This document shows, in pieces, positions 30,571 through 47,440 of a stretch of 64,000 nucleotides of DNA (position 1 is its first letter; each line of letters opens with the position of its first letter). The stretch lies in assembly GCF_000633535.1 (NCBI RefSeq), contig NZ_AYMR01000002.1:1-64000 (forward strand), read 5' to 3'. This DNA comes from Leifsonia aquatica H1aii. Lineage in GTDB: Bacteria; Actinomycetota; Actinomycetes; Actinomycetales; Microbacteriaceae. The notes under the pieces were generated by a model, which was not told where the DNA came from, searched no databases, and was given only the letters and a program-made list of their open reading frames with translations. The position numbers and the translations under genes were made by a program.

Positions 30571-30592
30571 TTTATCTTGACGTCAAGATAAA
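30571..30592. promoter_or_regulatory. Perfect 22-bp palindrome upstream of acnA
   Basis: The half site TTTATCTTGAC is followed immediately by its exact inverse complement. It is AT-rich in a high-GC setting and lies 108 bases before the aconitase start. It is probably the operator of a dimeric repressor; the protein that binds it is not identified in the window. Confidence 0.7.
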
Positions 30593-30603
30593 TCCCGGTG
30601 CCG

Positions 30604-30622
30604 ACGACTTAGGCTTACCTTG
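30604..30622. promoter_or_regulatory. Possible DtxR/IdeR iron box upstream of acnA
   Basis: The 11 central and right-hand bases TTAGGCTTACCT match the iron-box core and right half (TTAGGCTAACCT) with one change, but the left outer half is poor. By position 11 of 19 agree with the consensus. Iron control of an iron-sulfur enzyme would make sense, but the match is partial. Confidence 0.3.
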
Positions 30623-30699
30623 CTGGAAACACGCTTCGACGGACAACCAAGATGGATGAGGCTCGCGTTACAGCGCCTGCCGATGAAGGAGAGGGCAAC

Positions 30700-33543
<2,844 letters not shown>

Positions 33544-33560
33544 CCAGACCGTTGTCAAGG

Positions 33561-33591
33561 GGAGGCTCGGAATCACCGGTTCCGAGCCTCC
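33561..33591 (+). terminator. Terminator after acnA
   Basis: Perfect twelve-base arms GGAGGCTCGGAA and TTCCGAGCCTCC around a seven-base loop, 18 bases after the acnA stop and upstream of dxs. Confidence 0.85.
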
Positions 33592-33621
33592 TCTCGATTC
33601 AGCGGCCCTACACTCGAATCC

Positions 33622-35559
33622 ATGAGCATCCTCGAAACGATCCACGAGCCGCGCGATCTCGACCGGCTCACGGACCGGGAGCTCGTCCAGCTCGCCGCGG
33701 AGGTGCGCGCGTTCCTGATCGCCAACGTCGCCAAGACGGGTGGCCATCTGGGACCGAACCTCGGTGTGGTCGAGACGACGATCGCCATCCACCGCGTGTT
33801 CGACTCGCCGCGCGACGCGATCGTGTTCGACACCGGCCACCAGTCCTACGTGCACAAGCTCCTCACCGGTCGCCAGGACTTCTCCCAACTGCGGCAGAAG
33901 GGCGGCCTGGCCGGCTACCCGCAGCGCTCGGAGTCGGTGCACGACATCGTGGAGAGCTCGCACGCCTCCTCGTCGCTGTCCTGGGCGGACGGCATCTCCC
34001 GCGCCTTCCAGATGACCGGGCAGAACGACCGGCACGTCATCGCGATGGTGGGCGACGGCGCCCTCACCGGCGGCATGACCTGGGAGGCGCTCAACAACAT
34101 CTCCGACGACAACAGCCGGCGGCTGATCATCGTCGTCAATGACAACGGCCGCTCCTACGCCCCCACGATCGGCGGCATGGCGCGCTTCCTGAACACCGTG
34201 CGCACGCGCAGCGCGTACCGCAACCTCTACCTGACGAGCCAGCGCGCGTTCGACAAGCTCGGCGCGCCGGGCCGCTCGTTCTACCGGGGCGTCCGCGGCG
34301 GACTGCACGGCTTCCTGAGCCGGTTCTCGAACAACGAGGCCCTCTACTCGAACCTCGACATCAAGTACATCGGACCGGTGCACGGTCACGACATCCACGC
34401 GATGGAGGAGGCGCTCCTCCAGGCGAAGAACTACGGCGCGCCCGTCATCGTGCACGCGATCACGCAGAAGGGGCGCGGCTACGAGCCGGCCCTGCGCGAT
34501 GCGGCCGACCAGTTCCATGCCGTCGGGCAGATCGACCCGGAGACGGGCGAGCCGATCGAGAGCTCGAGCAAGCCGAGCTGGACGGGCGTGTTCGCCGACG
34601 AGATCGTCCGCCTCGCCGAGAAGGACCCGAAGCTGGTCGGCATCACCGCGGCCATGCTCCGGCCCACCGGGCTCCATAAGTTCGCCGAGCGCTTCCCGGA
34701 CCGTGTCCACGACGTGGGCATCGCCGAGCAGCACGCTGCGACGAGCGCTGCGGGTCTCGCCTTCGGGGGCCTGCACCCGGTGGTCGCGATCTACGCGACC
34801 TTCATCAACCGCGCCTTCGATCAGGTGTTGATGGATGTCGCCCTGCACAAGGCGGGTGTGACGTTCGTCCTCGACCGGGCCGGCGTGACCGGGCCGGACG
34901 GCCCGAGCCATCACGGCATCTGGGACCTCGCGATCCTCCAGGTCGTCCCGGGCATCCGCCTCGCCGCCCCGCGCGACGCCACCCGCTTCCGTGAGGAGCT
35001 GGCGGAGGCGGTCGCCGTGGACGACGGGCCCACGGTCCTGCGGTTCCCCAAGGGCAGCGTGCAGCCGGACATCCCCGCCGTGCGACGGCTGGAGGACGGC
35101 GTCGACGTGCTGCGCGACGACGAGCGCAAGGACGTGCTGCTCGTCGCCGTCGGCCCGATGGCGGACCTGGCGCTGAAGGTCGCCGACGGGCTGGCCGCCC
35201 AGGGCATCGGCGCGACGGTCGTCGACCCGCGCTGGGTCGTCCCGGTGCCGAAGAGCGTCCTGACGCTCGCTGCCGAGCACCGCATCGTCGTCACCATCGA
35301 GGACGGCATCCGCGTCGGCGGCATCGGCACCCGTGTGCGTCAGGACCTCCGCGAGGCCGGCATCGACACCGCGGTGGACGAGCTGGGCCTGCCCGACGAG
35401 TTCATCGACCACGCCACCCGGGACGAGATCCTCGAGGAGGCCGGCCTGACCGCCCAGAAGATCGCCCGCGACCTCGTCGCGCAGGTGCTGGGCAGCCGGG
35501 TCCCGATCGCGCGTCCGCTGCCCGAGCAGGAGCTCTCCCACCGCCGCTCGGAGGGCTGA
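33622..35559 (+). CDS. dxs: 1-deoxy-D-xylulose-5-phosphate synthase
   Basis: The first enzyme of the MEP isoprenoid pathway, using thiamine diphosphate to join pyruvate and glyceraldehyde 3-phosphate. The 645-residue protein begins with the usual HxPRDLDRLTDREL region, has HQSYVHKLLTGR, the thiamine-binding motif GDGALTGGMTWEALNN, and the transketolase-like motif DRAGVTGPDGPSHHG. The C-terminal domain includes VVTIEDGIRVGGIG. The length is typical. ATG at 33622 follows the acnA terminator, so it should have its own promoter in the 30-base gap or read through. No other MEP gene is in the window. Confidence 0.97.
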   Translation: MSILETIHEPRDLDRLTDRELVQLAAEVRAFLIANVAKTGGHLGPNLGVVETTIAIHRVFDSPRDAIVFDTGHQSYVHKLLTGRQDFSQLRQKGGLAGYPQRSESVHDIVESSHASSSLSWADGISRAFQMTGQNDRHVIAMVGDGALTGGMTWEALNNISDDNSRRLIIVVNDNGRSYAPTIGGMARFLNTVRTRSAYRNLYLTSQRAFDKLGAPGRSFYRGVRGGLHGFLSRFSNNEALYSNLDIKYIGPVHGHDIHAMEEALLQAKNYGAPVIVHAITQKGRGYEPALRDAADQFHAVGQIDPETGEPIESSSKPSWTGVFADEIVRLAEKDPKLVGITAAMLRPTGLHKFAERFPDRVHDVGIAEQHAATSAAGLAFGGLHPVVAIYATFINRAFDQVLMDVALHKAGVTFVLDRAGVTGPDGPSHHGIWDLAILQVVPGIRLAAPRDATRFREELAEAVAVDDGPTVLRFPKGSVQPDIPAVRRLEDGVDVLRDDERKDVLLVAVGPMADLALKVADGLAAQGIGATVVDPRWVVPVPKSVLTLAAEHRIVVTIEDGIRVGGIGTRVRQDLREAGIDTAVDELGLPDEFIDHATRDEILEEAGLTAQKIARDLVAQVLGSRVPIARPLPEQELSHRRSEG

Positions 35560-35577
35560 GCCCCATCGCATTCCGCA

Positions 35578-35614
35578 CGAATGTCGAGAATGGCGCGCCC
35601 ACAAGCGACATTCG
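35578..35614. terminator. Possible terminator after dxs with a repeated word
   Basis: CGAATGTCG at 35578-35586 can pair with CGACATTCG at 35606-35614. The word GCACGAATGT occurs twice (35575-35584 and 35615-35624). It may end dxs transcription. Confidence 0.4.
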
Positions 35615-35639
35615 GCACGAATGTGCGGGCGGAGGCGTT

Positions 35640-35661
35640 GACTTCGAGTGCACTCGAAGTC
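35640..35661 (+). promoter_or_regulatory. MerR-type operator and promoter
   Basis: A perfect 22-bp palindrome with half site GACTTCGAGTG. It lies between a -35 element TTGACT (35638-35643) and a -10 element TATCGT (35663-35668). The spacer is 19 bases, the long spacing that MerR-family activators untwist. It directs the MerR and aldo-keto reductase genes and is probably self-regulated. Confidence 0.75.
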
Positions 35662-35674
35662 TTATCGTGGCGGT

Positions 35675-36060
35675 ATGACCGACAGCATGACGGCGATGTC
35701 GATCTCCGACGTCGCCGAGCGCACCGGGCTCTCCACCCACACGCTGCGCTACTACGAGCGCGAGGGACTCATGCTGAGCCCCATCGAGCGCGCCTCCTCC
35801 TCCCACCGCCGCTACTCGGAGGCCGACCTCACCTGGGTCGTGTTCCTCACCAAGCTGCGGTCCACCGCGATGCCGATCGTGACGGTCCGGCGCTACGTCG
35901 AGCTCGCCCGGCGCGGCGACGACACCACGGCCGAGCGGCTCGAGCTGCTGCTGCTGCACCGCATGACGGTGGCGCGGCAGCTGGAGGAGATGACGGCGAG
36001 CCTCGCCGCCATCGACTACAAGATCGGTCTTTACGAGAAGAAGAAAGCAGGAACGGACGC

Positions 36061-36064
<4 letters not shown>
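35675..36064 (+). CDS. MerR family transcriptional regulator
   Basis: A 129-residue regulator. The N-terminal winged helix-turn-helix contains [24 protein letters not shown] near 8-31, then the family RRYSEADL motif near 45-52 and a long dimerisation helix ending in a basic EKKKAG tail. There is no cysteine cluster, so it is not a classical metal sensor; homologues of this kind respond to small organic molecules. ATG at 35675 is 7 bases after the -10 element, so the leader would be very short; the next ATG, at 35687 (MTAM), is possible. It overlaps the aldo-keto reductase start by 4 bases. Confidence 0.9.
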
Positions 36065-37041
<977 letters not shown>

Positions 37042-37076
37042 CGACTCCCACGGTGGCCCGGCCAGTGCCGGGTGCC

Positions 37077-37127
37077 GGGGTCGCAAATCGTCGCTCCGAC
37101 CTCGTCGAAGCGACGATTCGCGACCCC
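37077..37127. repeat. REP-like palindrome acting as bidirectional terminator
   Basis: Nineteen-base arms GGGGTCGCAAATCGTCGCT and AGCGACGATTCGCGACCCC, one mismatch, with a 13-base spacer. It lies between the convergent aldo-keto reductase and lacZ genes. The arms recur at 57859-57909 and 57978-58028, so this belongs to a small dispersed repeat family. Confidence 0.75.
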
Positions 37128-37147
37128 GCAGCGGGAGGGCCCGGGGC

Positions 37148-41917
<4,770 letters not shown>

Positions 41918-41921
<4 letters not shown>

Positions 41922-43255
41922 GAGCGGGCCTTCTCGATCGTCAGGCCCTTCTGGCGGAAGGCGTTCATGATGGCCGTCTCGCTCTGGGCGATGGAGTCGA
42001 CCAGGCTCTGCCCGCCCGGCTTCTTGCGGAAGCCGTCGGCGAGGATGTTGAACGACTGCTGCGTGATCGGCCACCAGGACCAGTCGGGGTTCTGCTCCTT
42101 GGAGGCGGGGAGGAACACCTCCTCGTTGTAGTTCTGGCCGCCGAACCACTTCGAGGGCTTGGTCCGCTCGGCGCCGATGTAGTCGTCGTCGGGGGACCAG
42201 CCGATCCCGGAGTGCTCGATCATCGCGTCGATGCCCTCCGGGCTGGTGGTCATCCAGACGGCGAACTCCATCGCCTCCTTCGGATGCTTGCTGTTGGCGA
42301 GGACGGCGGCGGTGGAGCCGCCGAGCGCGCTGGAGCCGAAGCCGGACCCCCAGCGGGGCAGCGGGGCGACCCGCCACTTGCCTTCGCCGCCGGAGACGCC
42401 CTGGAGCAGGGCGTCGCCCCAGCTCGCGCTGGCGCAGCCGGCGATCGTTCCCTTCGCCGCCGCGGCGAACCACCCGGTCGAGAAGTCGCCGTAGCCGGTC
42501 TGCAGGATGCCGTCGTCGATCGCCGCGTCGAAGAACCGTGCGGTCTGCAGCGTCGCGTCGTCGGTCATGTCGATGAGCCAGCGGTCGCCGTCGACGCGCA
42601 GCCAGGAGGCGCCGGCCTGGCCGGCGAGTGCCGCGAACCAGGACGGGTCGGAGTAGTTGAAGGCGTCGATGAAGATCCCGGCCTTCTTCAGCTCCCGGCC
42701 GGTCGCCGCCCAGTCGTCCCACGTGGCGGGTGCGCCCGCGCCGACCCTCTGAAACAGGTCCGGCCGGTAGTAGAGCGCCATCGGGCCGGAGTCCTGGGGG
42801 ATGGCGTAGACGCCGTCCACGTAGCTCACCTGGCTCCACAGGGTGGGGTCGTAGCGGTCGGCGTAGTCGCCCGCGCCGTACCGGGCGAGGTCGACGAGCC
42901 CGTTCACGAGCATGAACTCGGGCACGCTGCGCAACTCGATCTGGGCGAGATCCGGGCCGCCGCCGGCGGCGAGGGCCGAATACAGCTTCTGATAGCCGCC
43001 GGAGTTGCCGCCGGGGATCCAGACCGCCTCCACCTGGACGTCGGGGTGCGACGCGTTCCACACGTCCGCGACCTTCTGGAGGTCCTTGAGCCACGCCCAG
43101 TAGGTGAGGGTGATCTTCTCCCCGTGTGCGATGGGCTGGAGGGTCGGTGCACTGTTGACCGAGGACGTGCCTGGTGTGCTGCAGGCGGACAGGAGCGCTG
43201 TGGTCGCGGCGGCGGCGCCGAGACCGAGCAGAGATCGTCGTGTGAGTTCCGTCAT
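41918..43255 (-). CDS. Extracellular sugar-binding lipoprotein of the ABC importer
   Basis: A family 1 solute-binding protein of about 445 residues. It has a lipoprotein signal with twin-arginine-like TRRSLLGLGAAAA and a lipobox LLSAC, so the mature protein is anchored outside the membrane by cysteine. ITLTYWAWLKD begins the mature domain, and WNASHPDVQVEAVW and DLAQIELRSVPEF are typical of the family. The ATG at 43255 is preferred; a GTG at 43264 is also possible, and neither has a good ribosome binding site. It is the first gene of the operon, divergent from the TetR regulator. The ligand is unknown but probably a galactoside. Confidence 0.92.
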
Positions 43256-43264
43256 TTCCTTCAC

Positions 43265-43338
43265 TTCGTCGTGGCGGGAATCGGTTAGGCTCGACGTTAG
43301 CCGAAAGTAATGCAGGTGACCTAATTTGGAGATCGACC
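43265..43338. promoter_or_regulatory. Shared promoter/operator region of the sugar operon and its TetR regulator
   Basis: The 74-base gap between divergent starts contains the direct repeat GTTAGGC and GTTAGCC (43284 and 43296) and the nine-base palindrome AGGTGACCT at 43314-43322. One of these is likely the TetR binding site, but I cannot choose between them. Confidence 0.45.
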
Positions 43339-43956
43339 GTGTCAGAACCGGTGCCCCGCCGTCGTGGCCCCTACGCGAAGACGGCGGCGCTGCGTCAGCA
43401 GATCGTCGACGAAGCGCATCGCGTCTTCGCCGTCCACGGGTATCACGGCGGCTCCCTGCGTGAGATCGCCGGAGCCGTCGGTATCAGCTTAGGCAACCTC
43501 CAGCACCACTTCTCCAGCAAGGAGGAGCTGCTGGTCGCGGTCATCGCCCGCCGCGACGAGCTCGGCCACGGCGCCGTCCCGCACGCACCCGACGAGTCGT
43601 TCGACGAGCACATCCTCGCCCAGGCGGAGCACAACGAGACGATCCCCGGCCTGATCTCCCTCTACAGCAGGCTCTCGGCGGAGGCCGTCTCCGGCGACCA
43701 TCCCGGTCACGCCCACGTGCTCGACCGCTACGACGGGCTGCGCGCGGAGTACGCCGCCGAGTTCCGGGCCCTCGCTGCGGTCGGCCGACTGCGTGCGGGG
43801 GTCGAGCCCGACCTGGCGGCGGCGACGGTCGTGGCCCTCTGGGAGGGCATCCAGCTGCAGTGGCTGTACGCCCCCGACCGCATCGACGTGCCGGCGGCCC
43901 TCCGGGCGTACCTGGACCTCGTCATCGCGCCCTCGCCGGCCCCCGTACGGCCGTGA
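43339..43956 (+). CDS. TetR family transcriptional regulator
   Basis: A 205-residue TetR-type regulator. The N-terminal DNA-binding domain has the helix-turn-helix GGSLREIAGAVGISLGNLQHHFSSKEEL, spanning roughly residues 36-63. The remainder is the all-helical ligand and dimerisation domain, with LWEGIQLQWLYAPDRIDV near the end. The start is GTG at 43339. It is divergent from the sugar importer/beta-galactosidase operon and probably represses it; sugar operons more often carry LacI regulators, so a TetR regulator here is slightly unusual. Confidence 0.92.
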   Translation: MSEPVPRRRGPYAKTAALRQQIVDEAHRVFAVHGYHGGSLREIAGAVGISLGNLQHHFSSKEELLVAVIARRDELGHGAVPHAPDESFDEHILAQAEHNETIPGLISLYSRLSAEAVSGDHPGHAHVLDRYDGLRAEYAAEFRALAAVGRLRAGVEPDLAAATVVALWEGIQLQWLYAPDRIDVPAALRAYLDLVIAPSPAPVRP

Positions 43957-43960
43957 CGCG

Positions 43961-43993
43961 AGAACGCCCCGCTCACGGGGAGCGGGGCGTTCT
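43961..43993. terminator. Bidirectional terminator between TetR gene and fadB
   Basis: Perfect thirteen-base arms AGAACGCCCCGCT and AGCGGGGCGTTCT around a seven-base loop, between two convergent genes. Confidence 0.88.
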
Positions 43994-44014
43994 GCGGGTG
44001 GTGGCGCGGAACGG

Positions 44015-46153
44015 TCAGGCGACACCCTTCACCGGCGGGTGCTGGAACGTGTCGCCGAAGACGCGCTCGGACGCGCCGACCCGGTCGAGGTACGGCGTGA
44101 TGCCGCCCATCTGGAACGGGAAGCCCGCGCCGAGGATCATGCAGAGGTCGATGTCCTCCGGCGCCTCGACCATGTGGTCGTCGATCAGCATGCGGTGGAT
44201 CTCGTCGGCGAGGCCGTCCTCCAGACGACGGAGGATCTCCTCCTTCGTCCACGGGTTCGTGCCGCCGGCGATGATCTTCGCGGCGCCCTTGTCGACGCCC
44301 TTGACCTTGCCCTTCGCGTCCTTCTCCAGCAGCGTGCCGTACTCGGCGAGCTTGTGGAGGTTCTCGCTGCGGTAGAACCGCTCCGGGAAGGCCGCGTGGT
44401 GGGTGTCCAGCACGTGCGCGCCCACTTTCAGGCCGACGAGGTCGAGCAGGCGCGACGGCGGCATCGGCAGGCCGAGCGGGGCGAACGCCTCATCGACGGT
44501 CTCGAACGAGGTGCCGTCGTCGACCGCGCGCATCGCCTCGCCGAGCACCTTCGCCAGCACGCGGTTGACCACGAACCCGGGGGTGTCGGCGGTGATGACC
44601 GCGTTCTTCTTCAGCGCGGTGGCCGTGACCATCGCGGTCGAGAGCGTGGCCTCGTCGGTGTGCGGCGTCTTCACGACCTCGATCAGCGGCATGACCGCGA
44701 CCGGGGTGAAGAAGTGGAAGCCGACCAGGCGCTCCGGGTGCTTCAGCTTGGCGCCGATCTGCTCCACCGACAGGGACGACGTGTTGGTCGCGATGACCGC
44801 CTCGTCGGAGAGGTACTGCTCGACCTCCTCGAAGACGTTCTGCTTGACCGTGAGCTCCTCGAAGACGGCCTCGATGACCCAGTCGCAGTCGGCGAAGTCG
44901 GCCTTGTCGGTCGTGCCCGTGACCAGGGCGCGCAGGCGGTTGGCTTCGTCGGGGGAGATGCGGCCCTTCTCCTGCAGCTTCGCGATCTCGTCGTGGATGT
45001 ACGCCACGCCCTTGTCGACGTGCGCCTGGTCGAGGTCCGTGATGACCACGGGCACGCGCAGGCGGCGCACGAACAGGAGGGCGAACTGGCTGGCCATGTA
45101 TCCGGCGCCGATCACGCCGACCTTGGTGACCTTCTTGGCCAGCTTCTTGTCCGGGGCGCCCGCCGGGCGCTTGGCCCGCTTCTGCACCAGGTTGAAGGCG
45201 TAGATGCTCGCCTGGAACTGGTCGCCGGAGATCAGCTCCGCCAGAGCCTCGTCCTCGAGCTCGAAGCCCGCGGCGCGGTCGTTCGACTTCGCGGCCTTCA
45301 GCAGCTCCAGCGCCTTGTACGGCGACTTCGGGACGGTGCCGATGCGGCTCTCGAGCATCTTGCGGGCGATGCCGATGGCGGCGTCCCACTTGACCATGCG
45401 CTCGACCTTGCCGGGGACGTTGGGTCGCTTGACCTCGACCTGCTTGGTGAGGACCTTGTCGGCCCACAGCAGCGACTCCTCGAGGAAGTTCGCCGAGTCG
45501 AAGATCGCGTCGGCGATGCCGAGGTCGAAGACCTCCTGCGGCTTCAGCATCCGGTTCTGCTTGAGCGGGTTCTCGATGACGACCTTCAGCGCGTTCTCGA
45601 TGCCGATGAGGTTCGGCAGGATGGTCGCGCCTCCCCAGCCGGGGATCAGGCCGAGGAACACCTCGGGCAGGGCGAACGCGGCCGCGTTGCGGTCGATGGT
45701 GCGGTAGTCGGCGTTGAGGCCGATCTCCACTCCGCCGCCCAGTGCGAGGCCGTTCGTGAAGACGAACGACGGGACTCCGAAGGTCGCCTGCTTGCCGAGC
45801 ACGAAGTGGCCCAGCTGCGGGAGGAGCTTCGCGACCTCGACGCTCGGGATGTCGCCCACGCGGCTGAGGTCGGCGCCGGCGGCGAGGATGAACGGCTTGC
45901 CGGTGACGGCGACGGCGTCGATCTCGCCGCGGCCGGCCCGCTCGGTGAGCTCGTCGAACGTCTTTCCGAGCTCCAGGAGGGTGGCCGGGCCCATCGTGTT
46001 GGGCCGCGTGTGGTCGCGCCCGTTGTCGAGGGTCACCAACGCCAGGGTCTTGCCGCTGGGCAGCGGCACGTCCTTCACGAAGGAGTGGGTGACGACCTCG
46101 TCGGAGGTGAGGGCGACGAGGGGGGAGAAGTCGATCGTGGTGTAGTCGGTCAC
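44015..46153 (-). CDS. fadB: 3-hydroxyacyl-CoA dehydrogenase/enoyl-CoA hydratase, FadB-type
   Basis: A bifunctional beta-oxidation enzyme of 712 residues. The N-terminal crotonase domain has GLALGGGVEIGLNADYR and FALPEVFLGLIPGWGGAT, with both catalytic glutamates. The NAD-binding domain starts around residue 343 (VGVIGAGYMASQFALLF), and the dehydrogenase domain contains VIATNTSSLSVEQIG and VGFHFFTPVAVMPLIEVV. ATG at 46153 follows the thiolase stop by 6 bases. With the thiolase it forms the fatty acid oxidation complex. The signature matches other actinobacterial FadB proteins. Confidence 0.94.
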   Translation of the reverse strand: MTDYTTIDFSPLVALTSDEVVTHSFVKDVPLPSGKTLALVTLDNGRDHTRPNTMGPATLLELGKTFDELTERAGRGEIDAVAVTGKPFILAAGADLSRVGDIPSVEVAKLLPQLGHFVLGKQATFGVPSFVFTNGLALGGGVEIGLNADYRTIDRNAAAFALPEVFLGLIPGWGGATILPNLIGIENALKVVIENPLKQNRMLKPQEVFDLGIADAIFDSANFLEESLLWADKVLTKQVEVKRPNVPGKVERMVKWDAAIGIARKMLESRIGTVPKSPYKALELLKAAKSNDRAAGFELEDEALAELISGDQFQASIYAFNLVQKRAKRPAGAPDKKLAKKVTKVGVIGAGYMASQFALLFVRRLRVPVVITDLDQAHVDKGVAYIHDEIAKLQEKGRISPDEANRLRALVTGTTDKADFADCDWVIEAVFEELTVKQNVFEEVEQYLSDEAVIATNTSSLSVEQIGAKLKHPERLVGFHFFTPVAVMPLIEVVKTPHTDEATLSTAMVTATALKKNAVITADTPGFVVNRVLAKVLGEAMRAVDDGTSFETVDEAFAPLGLPMPPSRLLDLVGLKVGAHVLDTHHAAFPERFYRSENLHKLAEYGTLLEKDAKGKVKGVDKGAAKIIAGGTNPWTKEEILRRLEDGLADEIHRMLIDDHMVEAPEDIDLCMILGAGFPFQMGGITPYLDRVGASERVFGDTFQHPPVKGVA

Positions 46154-46159
46154 TCGGTC

Positions 46160-47368
46160 TCAGGCCTTCCGTGCAGCGCGCTTGTCGAAGTGGGGGTTCT
46201 CCCAGATGACCGTGCCGCCCTGGCCCAGGCCGACGCACATGGCGGTCACGCCGTAGCGGACCTCCGGGTGCTCCTCGAACTGGCGGGCGAGCTGGATCAT
46301 CAGGCGGACGCCGCTCGCGGCGAGCGGGTGGCCGATGGCGATGGCGCCGCCCCACCTATTGACGCGGGGGTCGTCGTCGTCGATGCCGAAGTGGTCGAGG
46401 AACGAGAGCACCTGGATGGCGAAGGCCTCGTTCAGCTCGAACAGGCCGATGTCGTCGATGGACAGGCCCGCCTTGCGGAGCGCCTTCTCGGTCGAGGGGA
46501 CCGGGCCGAGACCCATGATCTCCGGCTCGACTCCCGCGAACGCGAAGCTCACCATGCGCATCTTCGGGGTGAGGCCGAACTCCTTCACCGCGTCGCTGGA
46601 GGCGAGGAGGCTGGCCGTGGCGCCGTCCGTGAGGGGCGACGAGTTGCCCGCCGAGACGCGGCCGTGCGGACGGAACGGGGTGCGCAGGGTCGCGAGGGAC
46701 TCCATGTTGGTTTCGGGGCGCATGCCCTCGTCGCGGGTGGCGAGACCCCAGCCGGACTCGGAGCGGATCGCCACGGGGATGAGGTCGGGCTGCAGCTTGC
46801 CGTTCTCGTACGCAGCGGCCGTCTTCTGCTGGCTGCGCATCGCGAACCGGTCGGAGCGCTCCTTGGTGAGAGCGGGGAAGCGGTCGTGGATGCGCTCGGC
46901 GGTGCTGCCCATGTTGAGGGCGTCCTCGCCGACCAGGCGCTCCGAGAGGAAACGCGGATTGGGGTCGGCGCCGAAGCCCATCGGGTGCCGTCCCATGTGC
47001 TCCACGCCGCCCGCGATCGCGAGGTCGTAGGCGCCGAAGGCGATGCCGGAGCCGAGGGTGGTGACGCTGGTCATCGCTCCCGCGCACATCCGGTCGATGG
47101 CGAAGCCCGGGACGGATTTCGGCAGCCCGGCGAGCAGCGCCGCGGTACGGCCGAGGGTGAGCCCCTGGTCGCCCTGCTGCGTCGTGGCCGCGATGGCCAC
47201 GTCGTCGATGCGGTCCTTGGGCACGTTCGGATTGCGCTCCAGCAGACCGATGATCGCCTTCACGACCAGGTCGTCCGCACGGGTGTTCCAGTACTGCCCT
47301 TTTTCGCCGGCCCGTCCGAACGGAGTCCGGACTCCGTCGACGAACACGACATCGGTTCTTTCGGCCAC
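46160..47368 (-). CDS. fadA: Acetyl-CoA acyltransferase (thiolase), FadA-type
   Basis: The thiolytic last step of beta-oxidation. The 402-residue protein has the acylated cysteine 95 in DRMCAGAMTS, the motif FELNEAFAIQVL, GGAIAIGHPLAASG with the catalytic histidine, and AMCVGLGQGG with the second cysteine. GTG at 47368 is preferred because GGGAGG lies 5-6 bases before it; the ATG at 47380 would place that sequence inside the coding region. It is the first gene of a two-gene operon with fadB and lies downstream of the RNase D gene, about 70 bases apart. Confidence 0.94.
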   Translation of the reverse strand: MAERTDVVFVDGVRTPFGRAGEKGQYWNTRADDLVVKAIIGLLERNPNVPKDRIDDVAIAATTQQGDQGLTLGRTAALLAGLPKSVPGFAIDRMCAGAMTSVTTLGSGIAFGAYDLAIAGGVEHMGRHPMGFGADPNPRFLSERLVGEDALNMGSTAERIHDRFPALTKERSDRFAMRSQQKTAAAYENGKLQPDLIPVAIRSESGWGLATRDEGMRPETNMESLATLRTPFRPHGRVSAGNSSPLTDGATASLLASSDAVKEFGLTPKMRMVSFAFAGVEPEIMGLGPVPSTEKALRKAGLSIDDIGLFELNEAFAIQVLSFLDHFGIDDDDPRVNRWGGAIAIGHPLAASGVRLMIQLARQFEEHPEVRYGVTAMCVGLGQGGTVIWENPHFDKRAARKA

Positions 47369-47440
47369 AGTGCCTCCCATTTCAGGTCCGTGTCGATCCT
47401 AGGGAGGCCGTCGCGGACGACGGGAATCGTTTGATTCTTT

